41,447 nucleotides of DNA from Nostoc sp. FACHB-152 (GCF_014697475.1 NZ_JACJRV010000063.1:1-41447), one strand, 5' to 3'. Positions 17,504-27,067 are shown, counted from the first letter of the stretch. Notes: a model not told the origin generated them from the sequence alone. A program made the numbers and translations.

Positions 17504-18577
17504 ATGGCAACTTCCCCAGAATTTTCTACAAGCTGGTATATTCTGTTACAGCAATTAATAGATGCTCAATCTTTGACTCGCCCTCAAGCTGCGGAATTGA
17601 TGCAAGGGTGGCTTAGTGAAGCAGTTCCCCCAGAGTTATCAGGCGCAATTTTAACAGCCCTAAATTTTAAAGGCGTTTCTGCCGAAGAATTAACTGGCAT
17701 GGCAGAGGTCTTACAATCTCAAAGTTTGGGGAGTAGGGAGTGGGGAGTAGGGAGTGGAAAAATTTCTTCCCAATTCCCCATAATCGATACTTGTGGAACT
17801 GGCGGCGATGGCTCATCAACTTTCAATATTTCTACTGCGGTAGCTTTTGTTGTCGCGGCTTATGGTGTACCCGTAGCTAAACATGGTAATCGTTCTGCCT
17901 CCAGTCTCACAGGTAGCGCGGATGTATTAGAAGCATTAGGGGTCAACTTAAGCGCGCCTAGCGAAAAAGTTCAAGCAGCATTACAAGAAGTCGGGATCAC
18001 CTTTTTGTTTGCCCCAGGTTGGCATCCCGCATTGAAAGCAGTGGCTCAATTACGACGGAATCTCAGAATTCGCACTGTTTTTAACTTATTAGGGCCTTTA
18101 GTCAATCCCTTGCGTCCCACGGGGCAAGTGGTGGGGTTATTTACACCCAAACTTTTAGAAACTGTTGCTCAAGCTTTACATAATTTAGGCAAACAAAAAG
18201 CGATCGTTTTGCATGGGCGCGAAAGAATTGATGAAGCAAGTCTAGGTGATTTAACTGACTTAGCCGTGTTATCTGATGGCAAAGTCCAATTAACTACTAT
18301 TAATCCCCAGGAAGTGGGCGTAACGCCTATCTCTATTGATGCCCTCAAGGGTGGCGATGTGCAAGAAAATGCCGAAATTCTCAAGGCTGTGCTGCAAGGC
18401 AAGGGAACAACAGCACAACAAGATGCTGTAGCGTTAAATGCTTCGTTAGCACTACAAGTTGCAGGTGCGATCCCATTATTAGATCACGCCCAAGGTGTAA
18501 GTGTGGCTAAGGAGATTCTAAAGAGCGGGAGTTCTTGGGAAAAGTTGGAGCAGCTAGTTCAATTTCTACAGAATTGA
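17504..18577 (+). CDS. trpD: Anthranilate phosphoribosyltransferase with repeat-derived insertion
   Basis: Transfers the phosphoribosyl group of PRPP to anthranilate in tryptophan synthesis. Hallmarks are [17 protein letters not shown], the PRPP-binding loop, [20 protein letters not shown], and the GRERIDEAS segment near the C terminus. I prefer the ATG at 17504 ([11 protein letters not shown]) to the one 33 nt upstream because family members begin close to the first helix; this gives 357 aa. Just before the PRPP loop, ten codons ([10 protein letters not shown]) derive from a 14-bp tandem duplication of heptad-type repeat, a position where homologues are shorter. The frame is kept, so the enzyme is probably active. 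The 3' end overlaps the convergent lipoprotein gene by 71 bp. Confidence 0.93.
   Translation: MATSPEFSTSWYILLQQLIDAQSLTRPQAAELMQGWLSEAVPPELSGAILTALNFKGVSAEELTGMAEVLQSQSLGSREWGVGSGKISSQFPIIDTCGTGGDGSSTFNISTAVAFVVAAYGVPVAKHGNRSASSLTGSADVLEALGVNLSAPSEKVQAALQEVGITFLFAPGWHPALKAVAQLRRNLRIRTVFNLLGPLVNPLRPTGQVVGLFTPKLLETVAQALHNLGKQKAIVLHGRERIDEASLGDLTDLAVLSDGKVQLTTINPQEVGVTPISIDALKGGDVQENAEILKAVLQGKGTTAQQDAVALNASLALQVAGAIPLLDHAQGVSVAKEILKSGSSWEKLEQLVQFLQN
17728..17757 (+). repeat. In-frame STRR insertion inside trpD
   Basis: Two perfect copies of the 14-mer GGGGAGTAGGGAGT (17728-17741 and 17742-17755) plus GG. The GGGAGTA heptad family occurs in spacers elsewhere in this window (21041-21061). Here it is read as ten codons within trpD. 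Confidence 0.85.
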
Positions 18578-19547
18578 CTTCTGAATGTGATTGAGGACGG
18601 AACTCGATCACATTACGTTTAATGGTGACATCGTAGTTACCAAAAAAGTCATGTCCTAATAAGCCAGTTTCTAGTTCTGTCCCAGCGATCGCCACTGGCA
18701 CTCTACTTATTTTTACCCCACTAACCGCCATTGAATCTACATAACCAACCGGAAATTCCACAGCTTTGGAACTGGCAGTATTAGCCTTGGCTTTACCTAC
18801 AGGGATAATTCCTAAGTCATTTGCCATTTGTTGGGTAATTACAGTGCCACTGGCTCCTGTATCTACAATCATGTCAAATTTCTGCTGACCGTTAAAGGTG
18901 ACTTCAACAATCGGCGTACCACCACTTCGCCGTTTAATTGGGGCAATAAACACATTTTTTTCGGGAGGCAGAATTTCTGCTGAGGAAAAAGTGCGCTGTT
19001 CTGGCGGCTGTGTGGTTGGGATCGGTGGCGGCGTAAATCTGGGCGTAGTTTTTGGCTGGGGAATTGCTACCACTATTTTTTGATTATCGGCGGATGGCGG
19101 CTGCAAATTAGGATTGGCCTTTTGCAGTGCATACTTGACTTTGCGCTGATATTCGACGATTTTTCCTTGAGCAGAGACAAAATCGGGACTTTGACTACTG
19201 ACTTGTTCCATGAGAGCGATCGCCTCTTGAAACTGATTCGCCACTAAGTTCCAATCCTGAACTGATTGAGCCGATTGACTAATACTCACGGCTCCTGCGG
19301 CTTTGTCCAATCCCAATTCAAAATAACTTGGCTCAAGTTCAGACGGCGGCAGTGCTTCAGGTTCTGGGCTGGCTACTGGGGCTGCTGATTCGACAGAAGG
19401 CTGTACTGATAAATTGTCAGTTACCACAGATTGTTGATTACCAACAGTCTCAGTAGTCTGTTTGTCTTCACTACAGGCAACAGCCAAAGCGGCTAAAGCA
19501 CTTGAGAGAACAATCAGGGCTGCACGAGATAAAAAAGACTTATGCAT
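18507..19547 (-). CDS. Lipoprotein with retropepsin-like aspartic protease domain
   Basis: A 346-aa protein with a lipoprotein signal: basic start, hydrophobic core and lipobox LAVAC (Cys25), so it should be lipid-anchored outside the cytoplasm. A low-complexity Pro/Ser/Glu segment (30-70) and a short helical region (75-145) lead to a Pro-rich linker and a clan AA aspartic protease domain (about 205-320) with catalytic DTGAS (229-233) and the paired [13 protein letters not shown] element. One such domain works as a dimer in retropepsin-type enzymes. The substrate is unknown. The last 23 or so codons run antisense to the end of trpD, an unusual convergent overlap; the residues after the domain look dispensable. 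Confidence 0.88.
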   Translation of the reverse strand: MHKSFLSRAALIVLSSALAALAVACSEDKQTTETVGNQQSVVTDNLSVQPSVESAAPVASPEPEALPPSELEPSYFELGLDKAAGAVSISQSAQSVQDWNLVANQFQEAIALMEQVSSQSPDFVSAQGKIVEYQRKVKYALQKANPNLQPPSADNQKIVVAIPQPKTTPRFTPPPIPTTQPPEQRTFSSAEILPPEKNVFIAPIKRRSGGTPIVEVTFNGQQKFDMIVDTGASGTVITQQMANDLGIIPVGKAKANTASSKAVEFPVGYVDSMAVSGVKISRVPVAIAGTELETGLLGHDFFGNYDVTIKRNVIEFRPQSHSEVNSVEIELAAPTFPKNSRSLESP

Positions 19548-19757
19548 AATTGATATCTATTTTACCTACCCAAACAACTGCAAAACCACTTCTGCCACCG
19601 ATTACCCTGTAAAAATTTCGTCTCTTTAATTTTTAATTCTTAATTAATTACCCAGAGAATCCACAGTTGTTGAACTCATGGGATAATTAACTCTCGCAGT
19701 ATTGACTATATTGGGGATGACAGACTGCTCACTATTAACTGTTGATTCAAAATAAGA

Positions 19758-19830
19758 GACTAGGGGCTAGAGGCTAGAAAAGATGCTTCTCAATCCCCAA
19801 TTTCTCATACCCAATTTCTCATACCCAATT
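19758..19830 (+). repeat. Heptad and 14-bp tandem repeats before carA
   Basis: First GGGCTAG/AGGCTAG heptads (about 19763-19777), then two perfect copies of CCCAATTTCTCATA (19796-19809, 19810-19823) and a third, diverged one. They form the spacer immediately upstream of the carA ATG. A reading frame continues through them from an ATG at 19783, which adds 21 repeat-coded residues absent from typical CarA. Confidence 0.75.
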
Positions 19831-19845
19831 CCTAATCTATCGCCT

Positions 19846-21012
19846 ATGTCCCTGTCTGACGCAATACCTGCTTTACTTGTCTTAGCAGATGGAACTGCTT
19901 ACCGTGGTTGGTCTTTCGGTGCGACGGGAACAACCATCGGGGAAGTGGTGTTTAACACTGGCATGACCGGATATCAAGAAGTATTGACCGACCCTAGTTA
20001 CTGCGGTCAAATTGTAATTTTTACTTATCCTGAATTAGGGAACACAGGCGTTAATCCTGAAGATGAAGAATCAGTGCGGCCGCAGGTGCAAGGAGCGATC
20101 GCTCGCAATATTTGCCACAAACCGAGTAACTGGCGATCGACACAATCCTTACCTGACTACCTCAAACAGCACCAAATTCCAGGGATCTACGGCGTTGATA
20201 CCCGCGCCCTTACCCGCAAAATTCGGATGTTCGGCGCAATGAACGGTGCGATTTCTACAGAAATTCTCGATGAAGCGGAATTGCTGGAACAAGTACAAGG
20301 ATTTCCGAATATGGCTGGCTTAAATCTAGCTAAAGAAGTCACCACTCCCGAAGTGTATGAATGGTCAGAACCGACCATTCCTGATTGGGAATTCAATCCA
20401 GAAACCGTGACTAATGGCACAGAAACATTTACCGTTGTTGCCATTGATTTTGGTGTGAAGCGCAATATCTTGCGCCGTTTGGCTAGTTACGGTTGTCGTG
20501 TGATTGTTGTTCCTGTCAATACACCACCAGAAGAAATTCTCAGCTACAACCCAGATGGCATCTTTCTTTCCAACGGCCCTGGCGATCCAGCCGCAGTCAC
20601 AGAGGGTATTGAAACTGTCAAAGCACTGTTAGAAAGCCAAAAACCTATGTTTGGTATTTGTATGGGACACCAAATTTTAGGACACGCCTTAGGAGCAGAA
20701 ACCTATAAACTTAAATTTGGGCATCGAGGTTTAAATCAGCCTGCGGGTTTACAACGACGGATAGAAATTACTAGCCAAAATCATAGCTTTGCTATTAACC
20801 CAGATACTTTACCTGAGGCAGTTGTCGAAATCAGCCACCTGAACTTAAACGATCGCACTGTAGCTGGTGTCCGTCATAAGTCTTTGCCCATCTTCTCGGT
20901 ACAGTATCACCCCGAAGCCAGCCCTGGCCCCCATGATGCTGATTACTTATTTGAGCAATTTGTACAAGCAATGCGATCACTAAGCACAGTTAGTAATGCT
21001 GAGGTTAAGTAA
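19846..21012 (+). CDS. carA: Carbamoyl-phosphate synthase small subunit
   Basis: The glutaminase subunit that feeds ammonia to CarB for carbamoyl phosphate, used in pyrimidine and arginine synthesis. The ATG at 19846 ([16 protein letters not shown]) is chosen over the in-frame ATG at 19783 because the extra 21 codons are tandem repeat; this gives 388 aa, close to the roughly 380 aa norm. The N-terminal domain shows [20 protein letters not shown], and the class I amidotransferase domain has nucleophile Cys272 in FGICMGHQ and the [10 protein letters not shown] triad segment. No clear Shine-Dalgarno precedes either start. carB is not in the window. Confidence 0.96.
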   Translation: MSLSDAIPALLVLADGTAYRGWSFGATGTTIGEVVFNTGMTGYQEVLTDPSYCGQIVIFTYPELGNTGVNPEDEESVRPQVQGAIARNICHKPSNWRSTQSLPDYLKQHQIPGIYGVDTRALTRKIRMFGAMNGAISTEILDEAELLEQVQGFPNMAGLNLAKEVTTPEVYEWSEPTIPDWEFNPETVTNGTETFTVVAIDFGVKRNILRRLASYGCRVIVVPVNTPPEEILSYNPDGIFLSNGPGDPAAVTEGIETVKALLESQKPMFGICMGHQILGHALGAETYKLKFGHRGLNQPAGLQRRIEITSQNHSFAINPDTLPEAVVEISHLNLNDRTVAGVRHKSLPIFSVQYHPEASPGPHDADYLFEQFVQAMRSLSTVSNAEVK

Positions 21013-21040
21013 AATATAAAAAGTGCTAGATGGATAACTA

Positions 21041-21061
21041 GGGAGTAGAGAGTAGGGGGTA
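21041..21061 (+). repeat. GGGAGTA-type heptads
   Basis: Three heptads (GGGAGTA, GAGAGTA, GGGGGTA) after carA, the same family as the insertion in trpD. Further on, 21096-21120 carries a small GC-rich dispersed repeat (TTCGGGAACGCCAAGGGCGAA). Confidence 0.65.
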
Positions 21062-21206
21062 TTAACACGAAGCTTGAAAGATGAAACTTCATACTACCCT
21101 TCGGGAACGCCAAGGGCGAACACACTTCATAATTCATATTTGTCTCTTCTCCAGCAGGTTGTAGACAACGTGCATAAAAACCATCTATACTTGAGCGTTC
21201 ACTTTA

Positions 21207-21593
21207 ATGATTGAGGAGGGAATTATTGCTGAGCCACTTAATCTAACCGTAAGCCTGAGAGGTACTCGTGAAGCCCGGGATAACTATCAGCTATTCCGCC
21301 TCACAGGTTTGTTAGATGCTTTTTCTGAACCGACATTTCGCAAGGTACTGGGCGGCAAAATTGACGAGGGGCCAAAGCATATTATTCTGGATCTCTCACA
21401 AATTGACTTTGTTGATAGTTCTGGCTTGGGAGCCTTGGTACAGCTAGCCAAGCAGGCTCAAAATGCTGAAGGCACCTTGCAAATTGTCACTAATGCCCGT
21501 GTCACTCAAACGGTCAAACTTGTCCGCTTAGAGAAGTTTCTCTCTCTGCAAACCTCAGTGGACGCAGCTCTAGAAAACATCAAGGAGTCTTGA
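21207..21593 (+). CDS. STAS-domain anti-sigma factor antagonist
   Basis: A 128-aa single STAS-domain protein. The central segment ILDLSQIDFVDSSGLGAL carries the DSSGLG loop (D70-S71-S72-G73), whose serine is phosphorylated by switch kinases in SpoIIAA and RsbV relatives. It would bind or release a partner kinase according to phosphorylation. No anti-sigma kinase or PP2C phosphatase gene is nearby. The short N-terminal extension (about 1-25) before the first strand is not conserved in sequence with the second STAS protein at the right of the window. A terminator-like hairpin follows. Confidence 0.9.
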   Translation: MIEEGIIAEPLNLTVSLRGTREARDNYQLFRLTGLLDAFSEPTFRKVLGGKIDEGPKHIILDLSQIDFVDSSGLGALVQLAKQAQNAEGTLQIVTNARVTQTVKLVRLEKFLSLQTSVDAALENIKES

Positions 21594-21618
21594 TAGTTTG
21601 ACCTGAGGGTGAAATTCT

Positions 21619-21655
21619 GCTATCCGATAGTTTATCTGGATAGCTTAATTTTTAT
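21619..21655 (+). terminator. Probable intrinsic terminator of the STAS gene
   Basis: Stem GCTATCC (21619-21625) pairs with GGATAGC (21638-21644) and is followed by TTAATTTTTAT. It lies 25 bp after the STAS stop codon. Confidence 0.65.
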
Positions 21656-21659
21656 AAAA

Positions 21660-21908
21660 GCTGGATGCTAACCTCTCTCCTTACGAGAGAGGTAGAAAAA
21701 CCAGCCATTTTGACATAAAAAACTTAAATATTCAAATTTTTAACTACATTTTGAATTTACTCAAGCATATTTGAATGTAAATTCCCAAATAAAAAGATAG
21801 AATTAATTCAGTAATGTTGATAGTATATATTGTGCTAAGTAATAAAAATAAAGTATTTTAAAAAAAGAAGAGATCGCCTAAAGTATTCTGTTAAGGAATG
21901 ATGAATTT
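21660..21908. repeat. Nested hairpin repeat and AT-rich spacer
   Basis: A perfect stem ACCTCTCTC/GAGAGAGGT with loop CTTAC (21671-21693) sits inside an outer GCTGG/CCAGC pair (21660-21664 and 21701-21705). The rest, to the mrnC start, is AT-rich with nothing recognised. The hairpin is of a type common between cyanobacterial genes. Confidence 0.5.
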
Positions 21909-22391
21909 GTGAAGCCGCAGGAGGAAGAGCCAATAGAGAGTCAAGATGAACCTCCTACAGTTGACTCATCTTGGACTCAAGCCTGTTTAACAAATGTAGT
22001 GCAACTACACCAAGAAATTTCGCCAATACAAGTGCAACAAATTTCTCCTGCTGCTTTAGCATATGTAGGAGATGCAATTTATGAGCTTTATGCTAGGATA
22101 TTCTATCTATTGCCATTACAGCGGCTAGAAACTTACCACCGTTTGGTAGTGGCCCAGGTGAGAGCGGAAACACAAGCCCTACATTTGCGATCGCTAATTC
22201 CTCATCTGAGGGAAGCCGAACTAGAAATTGTCCGTCGGGGGCGTAATGCCTCTACAGGACGGCACAAGCGCCTTGCTCCCGAAATTTATCAACAAGCAAC
22301 TAGCCTAGAAACTTTGATTGGTTACTTGTACCTTACCGACATCCCACGCTTAACCGAATTGTTACAGAAACTTCAACTCGACAAAGAGTGA
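21909..22391 (+). CDS. mrnC: Mini-ribonuclease III
   Basis: A 160-aa RNase III-type endonuclease lacking a dsRNA-binding domain, which matures the ends of 23S rRNA. Family motifs: ALAYVGDAIYELYAR (active-site Asp55), RRGRNAS, and YQQATSLETLIGYLYL. The start is GTG at 21909; the nearby ATG triplets at 21898-21903 run into a stop, and no other in-frame ATG precedes the domain. About 30 acidic residues precede the core. rlmB follows after about 100 bp on the same strand; an mrnC-rlmB neighbourhood is also known in Bacillus, and both gene products act on 23S rRNA. Confidence 0.93.
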   Translation: MKPQEEEPIESQDEPPTVDSSWTQACLTNVVQLHQEISPIQVQQISPAALAYVGDAIYELYARIFYLLPLQRLETYHRLVVAQVRAETQALHLRSLIPHLREAELEIVRRGRNASTGRHKRLAPEIYQQATSLETLIGYLYLTDIPRLTELLQKLQLDKE

Positions 22392-22493
22392 GAAATCTAA
22401 CCTGATGAGTAAAAAATTGGTGTGTTCGGTTTAACACCTTTGAGAATTCAGGATGCCTACTTATAAGTCTGTCTAATAATTTTGAACCTCATT

Positions 22494-23564
22494 ATGACTA
22501 GTAAACCAAAAAAACTCCAGACATCTGGCGAACCCAATCGTGGGCGAACTTTGAAAATCAAAAGCAAGCGATTTATTGGTAGTCCTATTCGGAAAACCAA
22601 AAATGGAGAGCGCGAGAATAATGTGATTGGTAGTCCTATTCAAAAAGCCCAAGCCGGAGAGAAAGAGAATAATGCCGGCAATCCTATTCGCAAAGCCAAA
22701 GCCGGACAACGCGATAATTATCTTATGCCTGGCAATTCGCGCCAAAGGCCTCAGATCTCTCTTCCATCCCCTGTTGCTAAAAATCCTGAAGATAACGATT
22801 TGATTTACGGTCGCCATCCAGTCTTGAGTGCTTTAGAAAATCAACGTGAACTGAACCGGATTTGGGTCACAACTCGGTTACGTTACGATCCCAGGTTTCA
22901 CAATTTGCTGCTCCAAGCCAAGGAACATGGCACAGTTATTGACGAAGTAGAACCCAAGCGTCTAGACCAAATTACCGAAGGTGCTAATCATCAAGGGATC
23001 GCTGCCCAAATTGCGCCTTACTCTTACCTAGAACTACCAGACTTAATTACCAAAGCAAAATCCGTTGTCAACGATCCTGTGATTGTAGTAGCTGAAGGCA
23101 TCACAGACCCCCACAACTTGGGAGCTATTATCCGTACTGCTGAAGCAATTGGCGCACAAGGATTAGTTATTCCTCAAAGGCGGGCTGTTGGGATCACTTC
23201 TACTGTGGTAAAAGTAGCAGCAGGAGCTTTAGAGAACTTTGCTGTCGCCAGAGTGATTAATCTGAGCCGTGCTTTGGAAGAACTCAAAGAAGCTGGTTTT
23301 TGGATTTATGGTACCGCCGCCACTGCTAGCGAACCTCTACATACAGTGCGCTTTAGCGGCCCTGTTGTGTTAGTCATCGGTTCCGAAGGAGAAGGTTTAA
23401 GCTTATTAACCCAACGTGCTTGTGATGTTTTGGTGTCAATTCCTTTACAAGGAAAAACTCCTAGCTTAAATGCCTCAGTTGCAGCCGGGATGGCACTTTA
23501 TGAGGTTTATCGCCAACGTTCTTTGAACACTTTGTATCTAAATAAGTTACAAAAACCTCTTTGA
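22494..23564 (+). CDS. rlmB: 23S rRNA (guanosine-2'-O)-methyltransferase, TrmH/RlmB family
   Basis: A SPOUT-class methyltransferase that 2'-O-methylates a guanosine in 23S rRNA. The substrate-binding domain begins at [15 protein letters not shown]; the SPOUT core has [29 protein letters not shown] and [20 protein letters not shown], which form the knot and the S-adenosylmethionine site. The ATG at 22494 is preferred over an upstream TTG at 22482. About 100 residues precede the catalytic part and are basic and repetitive: three units of about 17 residues with the pattern IGSPIRKxKxGExENN. This tail is probably disordered and may bind RNA. Coding is intact through the repeats. Confidence 0.93.
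   Translation: MTSKPKKLQTSGEPNRGRTLKIKSKRFIGSPIRKTKNGERENNVIGSPIQKAQAGEKENNAGNPIRKAKAGQRDNYLMPGNSRQRPQISLPSPVAKNPEDNDLIYGRHPVLSALENQRELNRIWVTTRLRYDPRFHNLLLQAKEHGTVIDEVEPKRLDQITEGANHQGIAAQIAPYSYLELPDLITKAKSVVNDPVIVVAEGITDPHNLGAIIRTAEAIGAQGLVIPQRRAVGITSTVVKVAAGALENFAVARVINLSRALEELKEAGFWIYGTAATASEPLHTVRFSGPVVLVIGSEGEGLSLLTQRACDVLVSIPLQGKTPSLNASVAAGMALYEVYRQRSLNTLYLNKLQKPL
22575..22721 (+). repeat. 51-bp coding tandem repeat in rlmB
   Basis: Unit 1 at 22575-22625, unit 2 at 22626-22676 and a shortened unit 3 at 22677-22721 (45 bp). Units share GGTAGTCCTATTC and GAGAATAATG blocks. The length is a multiple of three, so copy number can change without loss of frame. Confidence 0.8.
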
Positions 23565-23660
23565 AAAACAAGGACAAAAGAGTATAAAGAAATGTAAACA
23601 GGACAAAATCGCAGCGTAGTATCTAACAACTACTACCAGATTGATCAATCGGCAACTACC

Positions 23661-23963
23661 ATGAAAACCATCGGGTACAACATGAAAGAAGCTTTAATCA
23701 ACGTATTTAATATTCTCGGATTAGCTTGGTGGGTAGAAATTGTAACGCAAAGCCCCCGTTGCACTTACTACTTTGGGCCATTTCTCTCTTCTGCTGATGC
23801 CAAAATAGCCCTGAAAGGCTATGTAGAAGATTTAGAAGTAGAAGGGGCGCAAGGAATTCAGGTGAATGTGAAACGCTGTAAGCCAAATAATTTGACAATT
23901 GCCGAAGACCTGGGGGAACGTATTGACCGCAAAGTAAAGCCTGCCTTTAGCGGTCAGATTTAA
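23661..23963 (+). CDS. DUF1816 domain protein
   Basis: A 100-aa protein of a family found in cyanobacteria. The conserved part WWVEIVTQSPRCTYYFGPF followed by AKIALKGYVEDLEVEGAQGI is seen at about residues 25-75; it pairs a beta hairpin with helices. Some DUF1816 proteins resemble a part of phycobilisome linkers and occur in cells changing pigment or nitrogen state, but a function is not established. A second ATG (23682) is closer to the conserved region and could be the true start. It is monocistronic, with a heptad array after it. Confidence 0.82.
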   Translation: MKTIGYNMKEALINVFNILGLAWWVEIVTQSPRCTYYFGPFLSSADAKIALKGYVEDLEVEGAQGIQVNVKRCKPNNLTIAEDLGERIDRKVKPAFSGQI

Positions 23964-23981
23964 TTTAGGCAAAAAGTTAAC

Positions 23982-24009
23982 AGTCAATGGTCAATAGTTA
24001 ATAGTCAAA
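23982..24009 (+). repeat. Heptad array AGTCAAT type
   Basis: Four heptads (AGTCAAT, GGTCAAT, AGTTAAT, AGTCAAA) between the DUF1816 gene and the convergent hydrolase gene. Confidence 0.7.
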
Positions 24010-24025
24010 CACTATAAACTATGGG

Positions 24026-24880
24026 CTATTGGCTACCAGTTATTTGAGGATGTGCTTCTAACCAGTGGTCAATGTCCCTCAGAACCTGATGAGGAATTTC
24101 CCACGGGAAAAGATGTGCAGTATTTGGATAACATTGCCACTGACTATTTTTTAGATGTCTGGCAGTTTCCAAGCTAGATTCAGGTGTGATGTGGCGGTCT
24201 TGAGAGCCTGCTAGGACTAGACTAGGGCAATTAATCTGCTCTAGTTCTGTTAAACGATTGTATTTAGACCGTAAGGCAGTTGACAAAGCACGAGTAGCAG
24301 CAGAGGACGTTTGCCAATAAGCGGGTACTGCTTCTTTGGCAATATATTTATAGGCAGTCGCGTTATGTTGCTGAATTAGATAACGAAATAGCGATCGCTT
24401 GCCAAATGTATCGATATTCCATTGCCAACTAGGTTTAATCAAATTCAAGATAGCCGCAATGCCTGTATACAAGTTATCTTGCCATGTTATTGGGGGATGA
24501 CTGCCATAGGGTCTAGCTGCTGTGGCTACTAAAATTAAACCACTCACCCGATTTGGCATTCTTAGTGCTAATTCCATTGCCAAAATACCGCCCAGCGACC
24601 AACCCAATATTAGACATTTATCGATGGCAAAGCGGTTTAAAAGGGCTTCTAAGTCTGTTAAATGGTCGAGCATGACAAAATTATCTTGATAGCGGCTTTT
24701 GCCGTAACCACGCAAATCAGGGGCAAAAGTTTGAAAGCGTTTTGATAAGTGATTGGTAAATACTGAAAGGCTACGACCAGAACCAGGATGACCATGTATC
24801 GCTAAAATTGGAAATCCTTGACCTTGAACGTAGGTGTGAAGGTTTGCAGCACCCACAGTTTGAATGTAGCGATCGCCCAT
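24026..24880 (-). CDS. Alpha/beta hydrolase
   Basis: A 284-aa soluble alpha/beta-hydrolase fold enzyme. The oxyanion-hole turn is AIHGHPGSGRS (27-37), the nucleophile is Ser95 in GWSLGG, the acid is Asp228 in AGSQDRHI, and the catalytic His is His256 in NTAHLFPWE. This is the family layout of esterases, peptidases, haloperoxidases and meta-cleavage hydrolases, so substrate is not predictable. It is in the same orientation as the caspase-like gene upstream of it (78 bp gap), which could be an operon, though no shared function is evident. Confidence 0.9.
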   Translation of the reverse strand: MGDRYIQTVGAANLHTYVQGQGFPILAIHGHPGSGRSLSVFTNHLSKRFQTFAPDLRGYGKSRYQDNFVMLDHLTDLEALLNRFAIDKCLILGWSLGGILAMELALRMPNRVSGLILVATAARPYGSHPPITWQDNLYTGIAAILNLIKPSWQWNIDTFGKRSLFRYLIQQHNATAYKYIAKEAVPAYWQTSSAATRALSTALRSKYNRLTELEQINCPSLVLAGSQDRHITPESSLETARHLKNSQWQCYPNTAHLFPWEIPHQVLRDIDHWLEAHPQITGSQ

Positions 24881-24958
24881 TACTTCTGTCTTAGTAGTTT
24901 GATAATCCGTTTTTTAATTGTGTCACACAGCTAAGAGAGCGTGTTTTGTGGACACTGA

Positions 24959-27067
24959 TTAGCTAACGTAGAAACTAAAGTTGAAACTAGCCCAATGATT
25001 CACATTTAATACATAGGAATCATTAGCTGTACCGTTAACTTCCACTGTGGTTATGCTGGCGTTATGTAAATCTTGTAATAAAGCTTGGGCTATTTCCCAA
25101 GGATTTACTAGCGCACCAATGGGTTGTTGATCGGCTGTGGGATATTTAGCAGTTTCTAAAGCTTTGAGGGTGGTACTAAAAGGTGCGGTGCTAAGTATTA
25201 ATTGGTGTTCACATTCGTAAGCTGGCCCCGCAATTGTCCATCCAGATGTAGCAGCATTTTGTGGCAAAGTGATAGTTTCACCAGCCGGAATTACTACTTG
25301 TTGGAGTAGAGGTTTAGTTTCTGAGGTGTTTGGTTCTTCAACAGTTTGCCAAGGATAAAACGCAATTGCAGTTCTATGGTTTTTTAATCCTAGTAGCATT
25401 AAATATACTGAGCGATCGCCTTTATTTTGAATGCGATATTGTATTCGGCTACCAATAGGTACAGTAGGGAGATTAAGTATTTTTTGGGTAATTTTTGTGT
25501 CACTAGTTCGTAAGGTTTCCCGTTGTAAGATGACCTTCGGTGATATTCCACTAATTATCTCTAAACTTACCTTGATTGGTAGGCGAGAAGAACCTTCATT
25601 TTCTGTGAGTCGCCATAACTTTGCTGCTAATAGATGGGGTAATTTTGCGCCTAAGCGTGTCACTGCTACTTTCACTGCTTCCCCAACTTCGCCTGCACTA
25701 TTGGGAATGAGTAATCCACCAGGCGAGAATAAACCGTAGCGGCTGGGAGTTTCTAAGAGTTTACTAAAAACGTAATCAGCCGATTGTTCTCCTGTGATGA
25801 TACTAGCTACAGGGGCAATTCCCGCAAAGGCGCTAGTTGCATCTACTTTCTCAATTCTTTCTAGTCCAGAATCTAAAGCCACAGCTAAACTAAGGTTTCG
25901 GGGTAATACTCGGATAGATTCTTGGATAAGTTGCCCAACTTCGACTGGACTGGCGGTTTCTACACTAGAGATTTGTGCTTTTGCTGTTAAACCTGTACGC
26001 GATCGCAATATTAGCTGTTGTCCGTTAGCAGAAGTAAATCGAGAATTTACACCATAGTTTTCTAATACTTGTGCTGGTAGTCCTCCCAACCACAACTGCA
26101 CAGTTTTACCATCTTCTTCTGTGGCGATAATTGCTCCCTCAGCACTAGTATTTTGGTCTAACAGCAAATTTTCACTAGTTAGCACTTTTTTATTAGTAAC
26201 TAAATTAAGTTGCTGTTTACTACCCCATTTATACATTGCACTATCCACATGGGAGAGGCTGAATTGAATGGTTGTGGGTGGGGTAGTTTCCCAGAGGTAC
26301 TGTGTTAAAGCATAGGTAAATAAGCCTGCACTGAATCCAGAAAATAACCCTTCCTTTGCTACCTGCTTCGGGTCGGAAGTAGCAGATAAAATTACAGCAT
26401 TACTCAGAGAATTTTGAGTTTTTAATAGTTTAAGAAATTCTATTTCTGCTGTTGCTAACTGTGTTGCTAACTCCTGACGGGCGCGAATTCGCAATCCTGT
26501 TGGTTGAATTACATTGGGAGCATCATAACTAGTATCCAATACTGCTGTGACACGTTCTGTCGTGAGCGATCGCAACAATAAAAGTAGAGTTTCTTCTAAT
26601 AGATAAGTGGCTATCTTTTCATCTTGAATTTCTAAATTTTCGTTAGTAGGCACTAAAGCATTGTGTAGCGTAGCATCTGAATCATCCAATTTGATGCGAG
26701 TGCCGTAACCGCTAAAGTGAAAAACAACTACATCATCAGGCTTAACCTGCTTACCAAGATGATCTAAAAAAGCTGCCTCAATAAATTCGCGGCTAGCTTG
26801 TTCATCAGTTAAAGTCAAAATATTGGAACTTGCAAAGCCAAACCGATGAATCAATAATTCTTTTTGTAGTTCGACATCGGTAAGACACCCACTCAGAGAA
26901 GGACTTTTCCGGTATTTATTAATACCTACTAATAAAGCCAATTTTCGGGGGTTAGATTGTGCTAAAGCTTGGGAGTAGCTATCGCTCAAAGTTAACCACT
27001 CAGCCTCAGCTATACCCAACACCGCGAGTATTGAGCCAATCTGTTGTAAAAAAGTCCGACGCTTCAT
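24959..27067 (-). CDS. YS-type pseudo-caspase (p20 domain lacking His/Cys) with Tat-like signal
   Basis: A 702-aa protein with a twin-arginine start (KRRTFLQQIG) and hydrophobic core, predicting export. Residues about 40-290 form a caspase-like p20 domain: LALLVGINKYR, then FHFSGYGT where the usual catalytic His of SGHG is Tyr121, and AVLDTSYD where the usual DTCHS cysteine is Ser180. Both catalytic residues are therefore replaced, the Tyr/Ser pattern described for cyanobacterial pseudo-orthocaspases. About 490-600 looks like a DUF4384-type beta domain (GSRIQYRIQNKGDRSVYLML), followed by a C-terminal tail. It is unlikely to be a protease by the usual mechanism; a scaffold or binding role is plausible. 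The gene is intact, so this is a family feature and not decay. Confidence 0.9.
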   Translation of the reverse strand: MKRRTFLQQIGSILAVLGIAEAEWLTLSDSYSQALAQSNPRKLALLVGINKYRKSPSLSGCLTDVELQKELLIHRFGFASSNILTLTDEQASREFIEAAFLDHLGKQVKPDDVVVFHFSGYGTRIKLDDSDATLHNALVPTNENLEIQDEKIATYLLEETLLLLLRSLTTERVTAVLDTSYDAPNVIQPTGLRIRARQELATQLATAEIEFLKLLKTQNSLSNAVILSATSDPKQVAKEGLFSGFSAGLFTYALTQYLWETTPPTTIQFSLSHVDSAMYKWGSKQQLNLVTNKKVLTSENLLLDQNTSAEGAIIATEEDGKTVQLWLGGLPAQVLENYGVNSRFTSANGQQLILRSRTGLTAKAQISSVETASPVEVGQLIQESIRVLPRNLSLAVALDSGLERIEKVDATSAFAGIAPVASIITGEQSADYVFSKLLETPSRYGLFSPGGLLIPNSAGEVGEAVKVAVTRLGAKLPHLLAAKLWRLTENEGSSRLPIKVSLEIISGISPKVILQRETLRTSDTKITQKILNLPTVPIGSRIQYRIQNKGDRSVYLMLLGLKNHRTAIAFYPWQTVEEPNTSETKPLLQQVVIPAGETITLPQNAATSGWTIAGPAYECEHQLILSTAPFSTTLKALETAKYPTADQQPIGALVNPWEIAQALLQDLHNASITTVEVNGTANDSYVLNVNHWASFNFSFYVS

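Noticed and set aside
22575-22721. Possible CRISPR-like repeats
   Set aside because: Units are contiguous without spacers and lie within the rlmB reading frame.
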